From Variovorax sp. J2L1-78 (GTDB lineage: Bacteria; Pseudomonadota; Gammaproteobacteria; Burkholderiales; Burkholderiaceae_C), in NCBI RefSeq assembly GCF_030317205.1, contig NZ_JASZYB010000003.1, positions 434,001 to 498,000 of the forward strand: DNA of 64,000 nt. The letters run 5' to 3'. The position numbers were made by a program, and so were the translations under genes. Numbering within the stretch: position 1 is the first letter of the stretch; each line of letters opens with the position of its first letter. The notes under the pieces are model-generated. The model was not told the DNA's origin. It did not search any database and saw only the letters and a program-made list of their open reading frames with translations. This document shows positions 20,121-27,187 of this stretch, one piece after another.

Positions 20121-20134
20121 CGCCTCCGGAGGCG
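20121..20134. promoter_or_regulatory. 14-bp palindrome CGCCTCCGGAGGCG
   Basis: This perfect palindrome lies 40 bp before the ATP-grasp start codon. It could be an operator overlapping the promoter. It could also be chance in GC-rich DNA. Confidence 0.35.
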
Positions 20135-20174
20135 GCGACGGTGCAGAAGCATACAAATCAGTCGAATCCAAGCT

Positions 20175-21293
20175 ATGGCTTATCTTCTTGTCACGTTGAA
20201 TCATTTCAAGGTTGTCCAGTCTTGGGCAAGGAGCGCGGGGGCCCGCGTGAACTTGGATGTCGCGACGTTCGAACTCGAGGTGCGCGCCGGCAATCGCATC
20301 TACACGCTCTATCCACAGTTCTTCGCTGTCTTCGAGGGTACGTTCGGGCACTCGCCGGTGCTCTCCGCAGCTGCGGACGGCTTCATCGGGTGGTTGCCTT
20401 ACAAGCCGCTGCGCTGGGAAATGGCCACTGAGAAGCTGTCTTTCAAGCGCTTCCTCGGAACTCACGACGAGCCCACGCCTGCAAACTGGGTCGGTCCAGA
20501 CGACACGCCAACGGCCGACTTTCTGCTCAAGAGGTCGCGTGGTTCATTCGGCTATGACCTTTTCGGTCCTTATCACGCCGGGACCGATCTTCGGGCGACG
20601 CTGGCTGCGGCCAACGGAAGTCGGCCTGCCGAAAGCACACTGTTCGCTGAGCGCTTCGTACCTGGAACCAATCTCAAGGTTTGGTTCTGGGGCGGGGAGG
20701 CCTTCTATGCGCACTTGCACCCGTATCCATTCATTGAAGGAGATGGGGGCAGCACGGTCAGAGCGCTTGTCGACCGCCGCCTGGCACTCGTACGGCGTCG
20801 CTTTGATGAGTCCGCCGACATGATGATCATGCGTGCGGCACTCGACTACCAGCGGGTCGGGCTCGATGACGTTCTTCCTGCAGGTCAGAAGGTGTGGCTC
20901 GACTATCGGTATGGCCGCCGCTACGCGGTCGATCCGACAACCGCGCAAGAGGACAACGCGCTGGCGCGGCTGACAGTCAGTGCCCGGGAGCAGGTAGCAC
21001 GCATCGGACAGAAACTTGGTGACGCGATGCTCAATGAGCTTGGTGCGCCGGTGCTCTTTTCAGTTGACGGGGTCGTCGACGACGAGGGAAAGGTGTGGTG
21101 GTTGGAGATGAACTCGAACCCTGTGATGCCGCCGCAAGGTTATCCCTGGGTCTTCCGTGATCTTTTTGGCATTCCTGTCCCGGCAGAGTTTCTCCCGTCG
21201 TCCAGTGCCCTTGCCCCTGCGGCGACGGTCGTGCGATCCACGAGGCAGACCTCCGCAACGATCGCTTCGCCCGAATTGATGGTGGTCCCTTGA
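20175..21293 (+). CDS. ATP-grasp enzyme of the RiPP operon, 372 aa
   Basis: The C-terminal half has the marks of an ATP-grasp ligase: the ATP-binding lysine and glycine loop in LLKRSRGSFGYD (about 117-128), the acidic FAERFVPGTNLKVWFW segment, and the metal site VDGVVDDEGKVWWLEMNSNP near residue 310. Such enzymes activate a carboxylate as acyl phosphate and couple it to an amine or hydroxyl. In RiPP pathways they make side-chain ester/amide rings or add a residue to a peptide end. The substrate here is probably the precursor at 23594 (inference). It is the first gene of the operon, and its stop overlaps the next start (TGATG), implying translational coupling. Confidence 0.85.
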   Translation: MAYLLVTLNHFKVVQSWARSAGARVNLDVATFELEVRAGNRIYTLYPQFFAVFEGTFGHSPVLSAAADGFIGWLPYKPLRWEMATEKLSFKRFLGTHDEPTPANWVGPDDTPTADFLLKRSRGSFGYDLFGPYHAGTDLRATLAAANGSRPAESTLFAERFVPGTNLKVWFWGGEAFYAHLHPYPFIEGDGGSTVRALVDRRLALVRRRFDESADMMIMRAALDYQRVGLDDVLPAGQKVWLDYRYGRRYAVDPTTAQEDNALARLTVSAREQVARIGQKLGDAMLNELGAPVLFSVDGVVDDEGKVWWLEMNSNPVMPPQGYPWVFRDLFGIPVPAEFLPSSSALAPAATVVRSTRQTSATIASPELMVVP

Positions 21294-23581
21294 TGCAGAC
21301 AATGATCAAGCAGCCGGAGGCTGTCATGCAGGACAGTCACCAGAGCGGGGAGCGCTTTGCGCAGGCATCGGCAGCCGAGGTTGCCGCCAGCTTGGCCGAC
21401 CGCGCACGGATCTGTCCGGTGTTAGCAGGCGTCGGGTGGCTGTCCGGGGGACGTCTGCGGCTGCGGTTGGCCGGTGGCGACCTGGAGGTCGTGGCGCCTC
21501 ACCGTCTTCTCAAGCGCGTGCTTGACGTGTGTGACGGTCAAACCACGTTCGATGAACTGGTGCGGCAGACCACTCCGGAAAAGCGCGATGAGTTCGCTTC
21601 ATTCCTGGAGTTCCTCTTCGCTCAGGGCGCGTTGATCGACTCGATTCACCTCACGCAGAAGGCGGCCGGCTTCGGCTTTCAGAGCAGTCCGATCGGCGAG
21701 TCGGCCTCCGAGGAACTGACGGAGCGCTTGCGCAAGCGTGCGACAGGGGCTGACCGATTCGGCAGTACGCACACATGTTCGGTCCGCGAGACTGCCCTCG
21801 ACAACTGCTTTTCGCAGCGCACATCCGCCTATACGTTCGATGATGCCGCTGTGTCGGCCGAAATGCTGCACGCTTGGCTCTGGAGTGCGGCAGGTATCGT
21901 ATCGGCGGTACACCCTCAGATCGGCGAGGGACAGCAGCATCGCACCACGGGCTCTGCTGGTGGTATGTACTTGGTTCGCTTCTTCGTGGCTCTGGTCCGT
22001 CAGGTCGGCGCCTACTCGCCTGGCGTTTACGTCGTCGAGTATCCGTCGGAACGTACCGTACGGCTGAGCTTGGTCTCCAGCGATGTTGCCTTGTTCTATC
22101 GCTGCTTCTTCAAGCCCTGGCAGTTGACGTTTGCCTGCGGCGCGGTATTCGCTGTCGCCGACGTGGAGACTGCAGCACTGCGTTACCGAAATAGAGCCCT
22201 GCAGTACGTTTTACTGGAGGCGGGGGCATCCCTCCAGAATCTGGCGCTGACGGGACCGGGACTCGGGCTGGGCACGGCCACGGTCGGAGGCTACTGTGAG
22301 GACCATGTGAGCCAGCTCTGCCAGCTCGAGCGTGAAATGGTGCTCGGCAGCGCGATCTTCGGGGCCCAGGCGACGGTCGAGCAGCAGCGTGCCGTCGCGC
22401 ACAGCCAGCCCATCGACTTCGTGTGGGGCAACTCACTTAAAGATGAGACCCAGCTTCCTTTCCACGTTGCACGTGCGCGCGTCAGAGGAAAGACGGACAG
22501 ACTGTTCAATACTTTCGGGAAAGATCGGGACCCCCGGCTGGCCTACATCAAAGCCCATGCGGAGACCATCGAGAGACAGGCGGCACGTGAGCCGAAGGGC
22601 GTGCGGCTGGGGCGCATCGACGATGTTTCGGATGCAGTTTCGCCTGAATCACTCGTCGCCTACGCGGATCACCAGTACGCCCAAAGAGGCTTTCCATTCC
22701 AGCGCTTCCAGCGTGACGTTGTTCAGCGATGGGTTTCAGGAACGGATCTGCTGTCCGGAGAGAGCGTGAGCGTCCTGGCGGATATGGTCTATCTTCGAAA
22801 ATATCTGGACACTCACTTTGCGGTGCCGGCGGATCAGTACACAGAGATGAATTCGTCCGGTTGCGCTGCCGGGCCCTCTCGCGAGTTCGCCCTGGAAGCT
22901 GCCTTGCTGGAACTGATCGAACGCGACGCATTTATGCGGCATTGGTTGACTCAGACGGCGGGACGCCGAGTGGACCCGAAGCTGCTATCGCGCGCAGTCA
23001 ATTTGCGTGTCCAGGGGATGACGTCCCTCGGGTGTGACGTGTGGGTTCAGCGAATGGACTCGGTCGCGGCCAATGCGGTTCTCGTATCGGCGACCCATGC
23101 CCAGAAGCATTTCACGTGCGTGGCTGCGGCGGCACGCTTCGATCTGAACGAGGCAGTCGATTCAGCGTTGGACGAGCTTCAGACGTCCGTGTACACGAGG
23201 CTGACAGGCATGAACTACGCGCCCCAGAGGCCGGAAGAGGTCTCCGATCCCGAGGGCCACACCATGCTCTACGCACAGCGGCGCTTCTTCGAACGTGCTC
23301 GTGATGTTCTGCAGCCATCTCGCACACTGGACGGTTACCCGCAGGCACAGGCGTCTGACCTTGAAAGCCTGCTGGATGTCCTCGCCGCGCAGCAGTTGCG
23401 GCCATGCTTCGTCGACGTCACACCACAACGCAACTGTCTTGACCAGGGACGTCAACCACTTTCGGTGATACGGGCATTCATCCCGACGCTGATCCCGATC
23501 TCTTTCGGTTATGCGAAAGAGCCCCGAGCGATGGTGGACCATGTCCATCCTCGCTCCTTCTTCCCCCACCCCTTCCCCTGA
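21293..23581 (+). CDS. RRE-SagB-YcaO fusion: azoline-forming cyclodehydratase plus azoline dehydrogenase, 762 aa
   Basis: Three parts are visible. Residues about 35-105 form a small winged-helix-like segment (RLRLRLAGGDLEVVAP, then helices) that looks like a leader-recognition element. Residues about 176-355 are a SagB/ThcOx-type FMN dehydrogenase (TTGSAGGMY, RNRALQYVLLEAGASLQNLA, GPGLGLGTATVGGY). Residues about 440-762 are a YcaO domain with ATP-site motif SSGCAAGPSREFALEAALLE then LIERDAF. The chain ends in PHPFP, the C-terminal PxPxP typical of azoline-forming YcaO proteins. It should convert Ser/Cys of the precursor to oxazoline/thiazoline and oxidise them to azoles. No separate E1-like partner is present. 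TTG 21290 is an alternative start. Confidence 0.88.
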   Translation: MQTMIKQPEAVMQDSHQSGERFAQASAAEVAASLADRARICPVLAGVGWLSGGRLRLRLAGGDLEVVAPHRLLKRVLDVCDGQTTFDELVRQTTPEKRDEFASFLEFLFAQGALIDSIHLTQKAAGFGFQSSPIGESASEELTERLRKRATGADRFGSTHTCSVRETALDNCFSQRTSAYTFDDAAVSAEMLHAWLWSAAGIVSAVHPQIGEGQQHRTTGSAGGMYLVRFFVALVRQVGAYSPGVYVVEYPSERTVRLSLVSSDVALFYRCFFKPWQLTFACGAVFAVADVETAALRYRNRALQYVLLEAGASLQNLALTGPGLGLGTATVGGYCEDHVSQLCQLEREMVLGSAIFGAQATVEQQRAVAHSQPIDFVWGNSLKDETQLPFHVARARVRGKTDRLFNTFGKDRDPRLAYIKAHAETIERQAAREPKGVRLGRIDDVSDAVSPESLVAYADHQYAQRGFPFQRFQRDVVQRWVSGTDLLSGESVSVLADMVYLRKYLDTHFAVPADQYTEMNSSGCAAGPSREFALEAALLELIERDAFMRHWLTQTAGRRVDPKLLSRAVNLRVQGMTSLGCDVWVQRMDSVAANAVLVSATHAQKHFTCVAAAARFDLNEAVDSALDELQTSVYTRLTGMNYAPQRPEEVSDPEGHTMLYAQRRFFERARDVLQPSRTLDGYPQAQASDLESLLDVLAAQQLRPCFVDVTPQRNCLDQGRQPLSVIRAFIPTLIPISFGYAKEPRAMVDHVHPRSFFPHPFP

Positions 23582-23593
23582 AAAGGATGAGTT

Positions 23594-23770
23594 ATGAAAT
23601 CGTCGACTGACAAGAAACTTGAGAAATCCGAAAGAACGAAGGATCTTCCGGCGCCTCAGAACAAGCAGACCGCACCTGCATGGCAGGCGGTGTTCAGCAA
23701 GCGTCTGCCGCATCGCATTGGCGAGCCACTCTCGAGTAGCGGCGGTGGCGACGGCTGTGGCGGCGGCTGA
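23594..23770 (+). CDS. RiPP precursor peptide, 58 aa, core SSSGGGDGCGGG
   Basis: A short frame with a good ribosome binding site (AAAAGGATGAGTT before ATG) lies 12 bp after the YcaO fusion and 16 bp before the oxygenase gene. The leader is charged (MKSSTDKKLEKSERTK...), the middle contains AWQAVFSKRLPHRIGEPL, and the peptide ends SSSGGGDGCGGG. A Gly-rich tail with Ser and Cys recalls microcin B17-type substrates of azole-forming enzymes. Ser47-Ser49 and Cys55 are the candidate residues for oxazole/thiazole formation; Asp53 and Glu44 could serve an ATP-grasp reaction, and Pro39/Pro45/Asp53 or other residues the oxygenase. No double-Gly or other protease site is obvious between leader and core. 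Confidence 0.85.
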   Translation: MKSSTDKKLEKSERTKDLPAPQNKQTAPAWQAVFSKRLPHRIGEPLSSSGGGDGCGGG

Positions 23771-23786
23771 CTGATCAGCCGCACAC

Positions 23787-24467
23787 ATGGGCGTTACTTC
23801 CCAGGAACTCTCTGGCGCCGTGACGGCGCCGGAGAAGCGCATCTGCGATGTTGGCGGGGCCTTCGCCTGTGCCAACGTCTCGGTGCGCATCTACGATGAC
23901 TTGGTTCCCCACGGGCTCTTTAGCCGGCTTGTAGGGCTACTTGCCTGGGTGCCGATGTATTGTCTCAAGCGGACGGAGCGCGATGCCGCAGCCCATCCCC
24001 TGGATCTCTATTGGTATTACCCGGTACTTACGGTCAACGATCGTTACATCGACGACGCCGAGCCCAGCCTCGAAGAACTACCTGAGAACATGTTTCCGGT
24101 GCGCGAATTGTGGGGCGTCGTGCGCGGACTTGTAGGAAGCGCTGTTCGGCTCTACGAGATCGAATACACGGCCAATGCGTTCGGTACCGAGGGGCACCCT
24201 CACTACGACTCTCCTCGAGAGACGCTCCGGAGCACGCATGTGACCGCGATCGTCTACTGCAACGAAGAGTGGAGGCCTGAATGGGCGGGCGAGACGGCTG
24301 TATTCGACGATCGTCAAGATATACACCGTGCCGTCATTCCCAAGCCTGGTCGAATTTGTCTTATTTTTGGCGACCCATTGCATGCTGCAAGGGGCATCGC
24401 GCGTATTTGTCCGCATCCTCGACGCGTGCTCGTCTTCAAGATGTGGCTCTCCCCGCAGCAACAATAG
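23787..24467 (+). CDS. 2OG-Fe(II) oxygenase of the RiPP operon, 226 aa
   Basis: The second half has the prolyl-hydroxylase-like layout: iron ligands H-Y-D in GHPHYDS (about 139-141), THVTAIVYCNEEWRPEWAGE with the GGE-like turn, a distal histidine in FGDPLHAARG (about 198) and the 2-oxoglutarate-binding arginine in RRVLVFKMW (about 213). Such enzymes hydroxylate or desaturate peptide side chains using Fe(II), O2 and 2-oxoglutarate. Position directly after the precursor makes it a tailoring enzyme of the RiPP (inference). It is the last gene of the operon; no transporter, protease or immunity gene follows. Confidence 0.82.
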   Translation: MGVTSQELSGAVTAPEKRICDVGGAFACANVSVRIYDDLVPHGLFSRLVGLLAWVPMYCLKRTERDAAAHPLDLYWYYPVLTVNDRYIDDAEPSLEELPENMFPVRELWGVVRGLVGSAVRLYEIEYTANAFGTEGHPHYDSPRETLRSTHVTAIVYCNEEWRPEWAGETAVFDDRQDIHRAVIPKPGRICLIFGDPLHAARGIARICPHPRRVLVFKMWLSPQQQ

Positions 24468-24582
24468 ATCGCCTACGAACAGCAGCTCGACGGACGCTGA
24501 ATGATCGGCGAATAGGGTGCGTGAGGCACTCTGAGCGCCCAATCGTCGAATCTCACGCAAGAATGTTATGGGCCTAATCGAT

Positions 24583-24598
24583 GCCGTCTTAGGACGGC
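24583..24598. terminator. hairpin between the RiPP operon and the convergent TIR remnant
   Basis: GCCGTC-TTAG-GACGGC is a perfect 6-bp stem with a 4-base loop, located between convergent genes. No T-run follows on either side, so factor-independent termination is doubtful. Confidence 0.35.
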
Positions 24599-24607
24599 GG
24601 ATCGGCC

Positions 24608-24787
24608 TCATGGTTTCCTTTTGTCTTGCGCACATTGACAACGTCGGTCGATGACGCTGCCGGCAGCGATCCGCCGGTCGTGCCAGAGCTCGATCAGGCC
24701 CTGGTTCTTCAGCATGGCCAGATGCTTCTCGAGCCTGTCGCGGCAGGCCTCGTCGTCGCGCGAGTGCGAGAAGAAGAGTCGTGCCAT
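24608..24787 (-). pseudogene. truncated TIR-domain protein, 59 aa
   Basis: The frame begins MARLFFSHSRDDEACRDRLE and continues with KHLAMLKNQGLIELWHDRRI, then GSVID: the beginning of a bacterial TIR domain (first strand and helix, the LWHDRRI segment). A full TIR domain needs about 130 residues; here the frame ends after residue 59 with unrelated sequence (RRCQCAQDKRKP), so the protein is cut. TIR proteins act as NADases or signal producers in anti-phage defence. It lies 12 bp after the HEPN gene on the same strand, so the two once formed a defence-type operon. Confidence 0.65.
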
Positions 24788-24799
24788 GGTCGCTCCAGT

Positions 24800-25210
24800 T
24801 CAATGGTCGTCGAGTGCGCGGTCGGTGGCTTCCACCAGGCCCTTGAGAAAACGGATGGCCTTCTCGAGGTCATCCCGCTTCAGGAGGTGAGGGGCCGGGG
24901 GCGTTCCGGGGATCACCGGTCTCGAGCGGTGTACGGCGTCGCCGCGCTTGCCGAGCAGGTCGTCGAGCGTCTTGCGGGCGCTGGCGGGGTCGTGGTATAG
25001 CCACTTCCAGCCGGCCGTGACGTCAACTTCGAGGTAGTCCAGGAACAGCTTGCGTGTCTTCTCGGCCGTCGGGTTGTGGAGCCGTCGCAGTTCCTCGCCA
25101 AGCCTGCTGCTCACGAACTTGCCGAGCGGGCTGCCGTTGACCGCTTTGAGGCGTGTCGTGACGGCCTCGGTCTCGTGCAGCCTGCGCCACCGCCACGCCT
25201 CGCTCCCCAT
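24800..25210 (-). CDS. HEPN-like protein, 136 aa
   Basis: The helical protein contains LDDLLGKRGDAVHRS, an R-x4-H motif of HEPN domains, at about residues 89-94, preceded by WKWLYHDPASARKT. HEPN proteins are often metal-independent RNases in toxin-antitoxin and abortive-infection systems. It starts by a TGATG overlap with the DUF4224-like gene and is followed by the truncated TIR gene. The N-terminus may have been replaced, since related HEPN proteins I recall are longer. Activity is uncertain because its partner is broken. Confidence 0.6.
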   Translation of the reverse strand: MGSEAWRWRRLHETEAVTTRLKAVNGSPLGKFVSSRLGEELRRLHNPTAEKTRKLFLDYLEVDVTAGWKWLYHDPASARKTLDDLLGKRGDAVHRSRPVIPGTPPAPHLLKRDDLEKAIRFLKGLVEATDRALDDH

Positions 25211-25434
25211 CACCTGCTCCAGTTGAATCCAGCGGCGGGAGTGTGCTCGCCGTTGAGGCGCCCCTCGACCAGGCGGCGGCCGACCAGCGGCAGGCCACCC
25301 GGGCGCCGCGGCAGGTCCTTCACGCCGAGCAGGGCGCACAGGTGCCGTGCCTGGGCGTGACGCTGGGTGAGCGGGGCGCAGAGCTCGTCGATCTCAGCCG
25401 TCGACAGGAAGGCGGTGCTGACGACGGCCGTCAC
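25210..25434 (-). CDS. DUF4224-like phage/element protein, 74 aa
   Basis: A short protein with FLSTAEIDELCAPLTQRHAQ, followed by LCALLGV and a basic RPGGLPLVGRRLV stretch, resembles the DUF4224 family, small helix-turn-helix-like proteins usually next to phage integrases. No integrase is present here. Its stop overlaps the HEPN start by one base. It may be a leftover of a mobile element that brought the HEPN/TIR genes. Confidence 0.55.
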   Translation of the reverse strand: MTAVVSTAFLSTAEIDELCAPLTQRHAQARHLCALLGVKDLPRRPGGLPLVGRRLVEGRLNGEHTPAAGFNWSR

Positions 25435-25539
25435 GGCGCTACCTGCCCGGCGGTGTCGGCCATGCTGCGCGCCTTTCCTACATCCCGACCTGGTGCATGC
25501 GCAGTACGGTATTCAGACACACCACCCCGAAGGAATGCC

Positions 25540-25701
25540 ATGAACGATCTGATTCGACCAACTTCGAAGCCTGCGCTGGTGACTGATCCCAACGCCCGAA
25601 AGGACGCCGAAGAGCCGGAGCTCGACGACGGCAAACCAGGCGAGGACGAGAACGCCGCCGGCTTCCTCAAGAACGCGATCGACAAGCCGGCCAAGGAGTA
25701 G
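25540..25701 (+). CDS. small hypothetical protein, 53 aa
   Basis: The frame begins MNDLIRPTSKPALVTDPNAR and is very acidic in its second half (KDAEEPELDDGKPGEDENA), with no hydrophobic segment. AAGGA lies seven bases before the ATG. It is the first of a same-strand series of small genes, four bases before the next one, and is divergent from the DUF4224-like gene. No function is recognised; its composition suggests a disordered protein. Confidence 0.55.
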   Translation: MNDLIRPTSKPALVTDPNARKDAEEPELDDGKPGEDENAAGFLKNAIDKPAKE

Positions 25702-25705
25702 CGCG

Positions 25706-25939
25706 ATGCGACTCTCTCACCTGGCGCTGACCGTGATGGAAGACCCGGATCATGAGGGCGCGTACCACTGGCTACTGCTCGAAGCGCACGGTGATGACGG
25801 CGTGCGGGAGCACTCGGCATCCGAAGAAGACTTCCCGTCAGCTGCGGAGGCATTCGAGGCCGGCGCGGTGCGCTGGGAACTGTACATGCGGCAGGAGGAC
25901 GAAGACGCCGACCCGGTAGGCGACAACGTAAACCCATAG
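25706..25939 (+). CDS. small hypothetical protein, 77 aa
   Basis: The protein is acidic and contains YHWLLLEAHGDDG, a beta-strand-like segment, and then SAAEAFEAGAVRW, a helix. This strand-then-helix layout recurs in the products at 26159, 26489 and 26810 of this series, so they may be related small domains. It follows the 53-residue gene after four bases. I cannot assign a function. Confidence 0.55.
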   Translation: MRLSHLALTVMEDPDHEGAYHWLLLEAHGDDGVREHSASEEDFPSAAEAFEAGAVRWELYMRQEDEDADPVGDNVNP

Positions 25940-25958
25940 CGGAGAAAGGAAGAGCAAC

Positions 25959-26156
25959 ATGCCCACCCCGGACAAACTGAAAGAAGCCTTCGAAGCCTGG
26001 CACCGCGCCGTCGACGAACACATCGACATGATGCGTAGCGTTACCGCTGGCCAGCCCATTGACGCCGAGGCGATGACGCAGAAGGTCGGCGAGATCGACA
26101 CCCTGCATGCCACTTGGATGGAAATGGTCATGCGGCGTGATGAAAGGGCCGTCTGA
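25959..26156 (+). CDS. small hypothetical protein, 65 aa
   Basis: GGAGAAAGGAAG precedes the ATG, a very strong ribosome binding site. The product is an all-helical, probably coiled-coil protein (KLKEAFEAWHRAVDEHIDMM...). It is two bases from the next gene, indicating an operon. Function unknown. Confidence 0.6.
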   Translation: MPTPDKLKEAFEAWHRAVDEHIDMMRSVTAGQPIDAEAMTQKVGEIDTLHATWMEMVMRRDERAV

Positions 26157-26158
26157 CC

Positions 26159-26422
26159 ATGGCCACGGCCTTCGGCACCCCGTTGGATTCGATGGAGGAG
26201 TTTCACCGCAGCGGCTTGACGTTCGTCTGCAGCGCCGAGCAACTTCCAGACGGCCTCTATCACCCCGTGGTGAGGTATCGATGTCCGCCGAGTGACGCAC
26301 TTCGCACGCTGTCGTTCGAACGTGGCAGGTACTGCAGCCCATCGGAGGCGATTCTGGCTGCGAAAGAGCGCGCTGTGGCATGGGTGATTGAACTGGAAGC
26401 CGCAGGCCATAACTCTGTCTGA
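26159..26422 (+). CDS. small hypothetical protein, 87 aa
   Basis: The product has a probable beta sheet (LTFVCSAEQLPDGLYHPVVR) followed by a helix (SEAILAAKERAVAWVIELEA). The ending resembles that of the products at 26489 and 26810 (Ala-rich helix with an aromatic). It is in the same operon as the preceding gene. No family is recognised. Confidence 0.55.
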   Translation: MATAFGTPLDSMEEFHRSGLTFVCSAEQLPDGLYHPVVRYRCPPSDALRTLSFERGRYCSPSEAILAAKERAVAWVIELEAAGHNSV

Positions 26423-26488
26423 GCGAAATTGACCCCGCTGGGCCCCCTGCACGGCTGTGGACCTGAAGCTTCTAAAAGGAAAAATCCC

Positions 26489-26713
26489 ATGAGAGCCAAG
26501 ACACATCGCGGTCGTTTTTACGATGCTAGTTCCAAGGTCGAATCGCCAGACGTGTACCGCGGCGTTTTCGATATCGACAGCTCCAGCCCGGAGGTTTCGG
26601 ATGGAGTGATCAACGAAGTGACGGCCGACACCTATCCGACGCGGGAGGCCGCCGAGGAAGCCGCTGATGCTGCAGCTGTGTGTTGGATCGACGCGGAGAT
26701 TGACCGAGTCTGA
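26489..26713 (+). CDS. small hypothetical protein, 74 aa
   Basis: AAAAGGA sits eight bases before the chosen ATG; an upstream ATG at 26429 would add 20 unlikely residues. The layout is strands (YRGVFDIDSSS) and then an Ala-rich helix with TYPTREAAEEAADAAAVCWI. This is the same general plan as the 26810 product. Function unknown. Confidence 0.55.
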   Translation: MRAKTHRGRFYDASSKVESPDVYRGVFDIDSSSPEVSDGVINEVTADTYPTREAAEEAADAAAVCWIDAEIDRV

Positions 26714-26809
26714 CGCTTGCTTCGGCGTTGTCGGGGCGAACCAGCGTTTTCCGAAGGGGGAGTGACGCGCTCTGCGTCTCGTGCTGCAGATTGGAGGAAA
26801 GGACAAACC

Positions 26810-27058
26810 ATGGCTGGATCGAGCGCTGGTTTCATTGAAATCAACGGTTACTTCAGCACGATCAACATCGGCGGTTCCGGGGCGAAATGGACTGCCTGGG
26901 TGACTTTCGAGCGGGTGAACGACTTCACCGAAGGAAAAGTGCACGTCGCTGCCATGCGGCACAAGGTGCCAGGCGAGTTCAAGTCGCACGCCGACGCCTT
27001 GGACGCGGCCTACGAGTACGCGCGCTCGTGCACCGAGGCTGGCGAGGTTGGCCTGTAG
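26810..27058 (+). CDS. small hypothetical protein, 82 aa
   Basis: GGAGGAAAGG precedes ATG 26810, an excellent ribosome binding site; the longer frame from 26717 lacks one. The product has KWTAWVTFERVNDF strands and a C-terminal helix SHADALDAAYEYARS. The F-x-S/T-x-x-x-A-x-x-A-A pattern is shared with the 26489 product, suggesting a small repeated family. It is the last of the series. Confidence 0.6.
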   Translation: MAGSSAGFIEINGYFSTINIGGSGAKWTAWVTFERVNDFTEGKVHVAAMRHKVPGEFKSHADALDAAYEYARSCTEAGEVGL

Positions 27059-27187
27059 CGCCACGGGTTGATCCTCAGAATCGACACGGCCCGCTCGCAG
27101 GGATCCGGGGCAATCATCACCCCGCCCGCCCGTGCGCGATCTGCATCGCGAAGATGCACCAGACGGCGCCGGTGGTGACTGCCGATA

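Larger units (their letters stand above)
19844..20174. promoter_or_regulatory. 331-bp divergent intergenic region between Rhs toxin and RiPP operon
   Basis: No convincing gene lies here; it must hold the promoters of both the Rhs gene and the ATP-grasp-led operon. I see no clear -35/-10 pair; CATACAAAT at about 20,151-20,159 is a weak -10 candidate for the operon. Two symmetric elements are listed separately. The Rhs ORF can be extended through here, but that part reads as Arg/Pro-rich noise. Confidence 0.5.

Noticed and set aside
19844..20152. N-terminal extension of the Rhs protein to 20152
   Set aside because: The extra 103 residues are Arg/Pro-rich, without family features, and would leave almost no promoter space; the conserved MAAIVSGNSL start follows.
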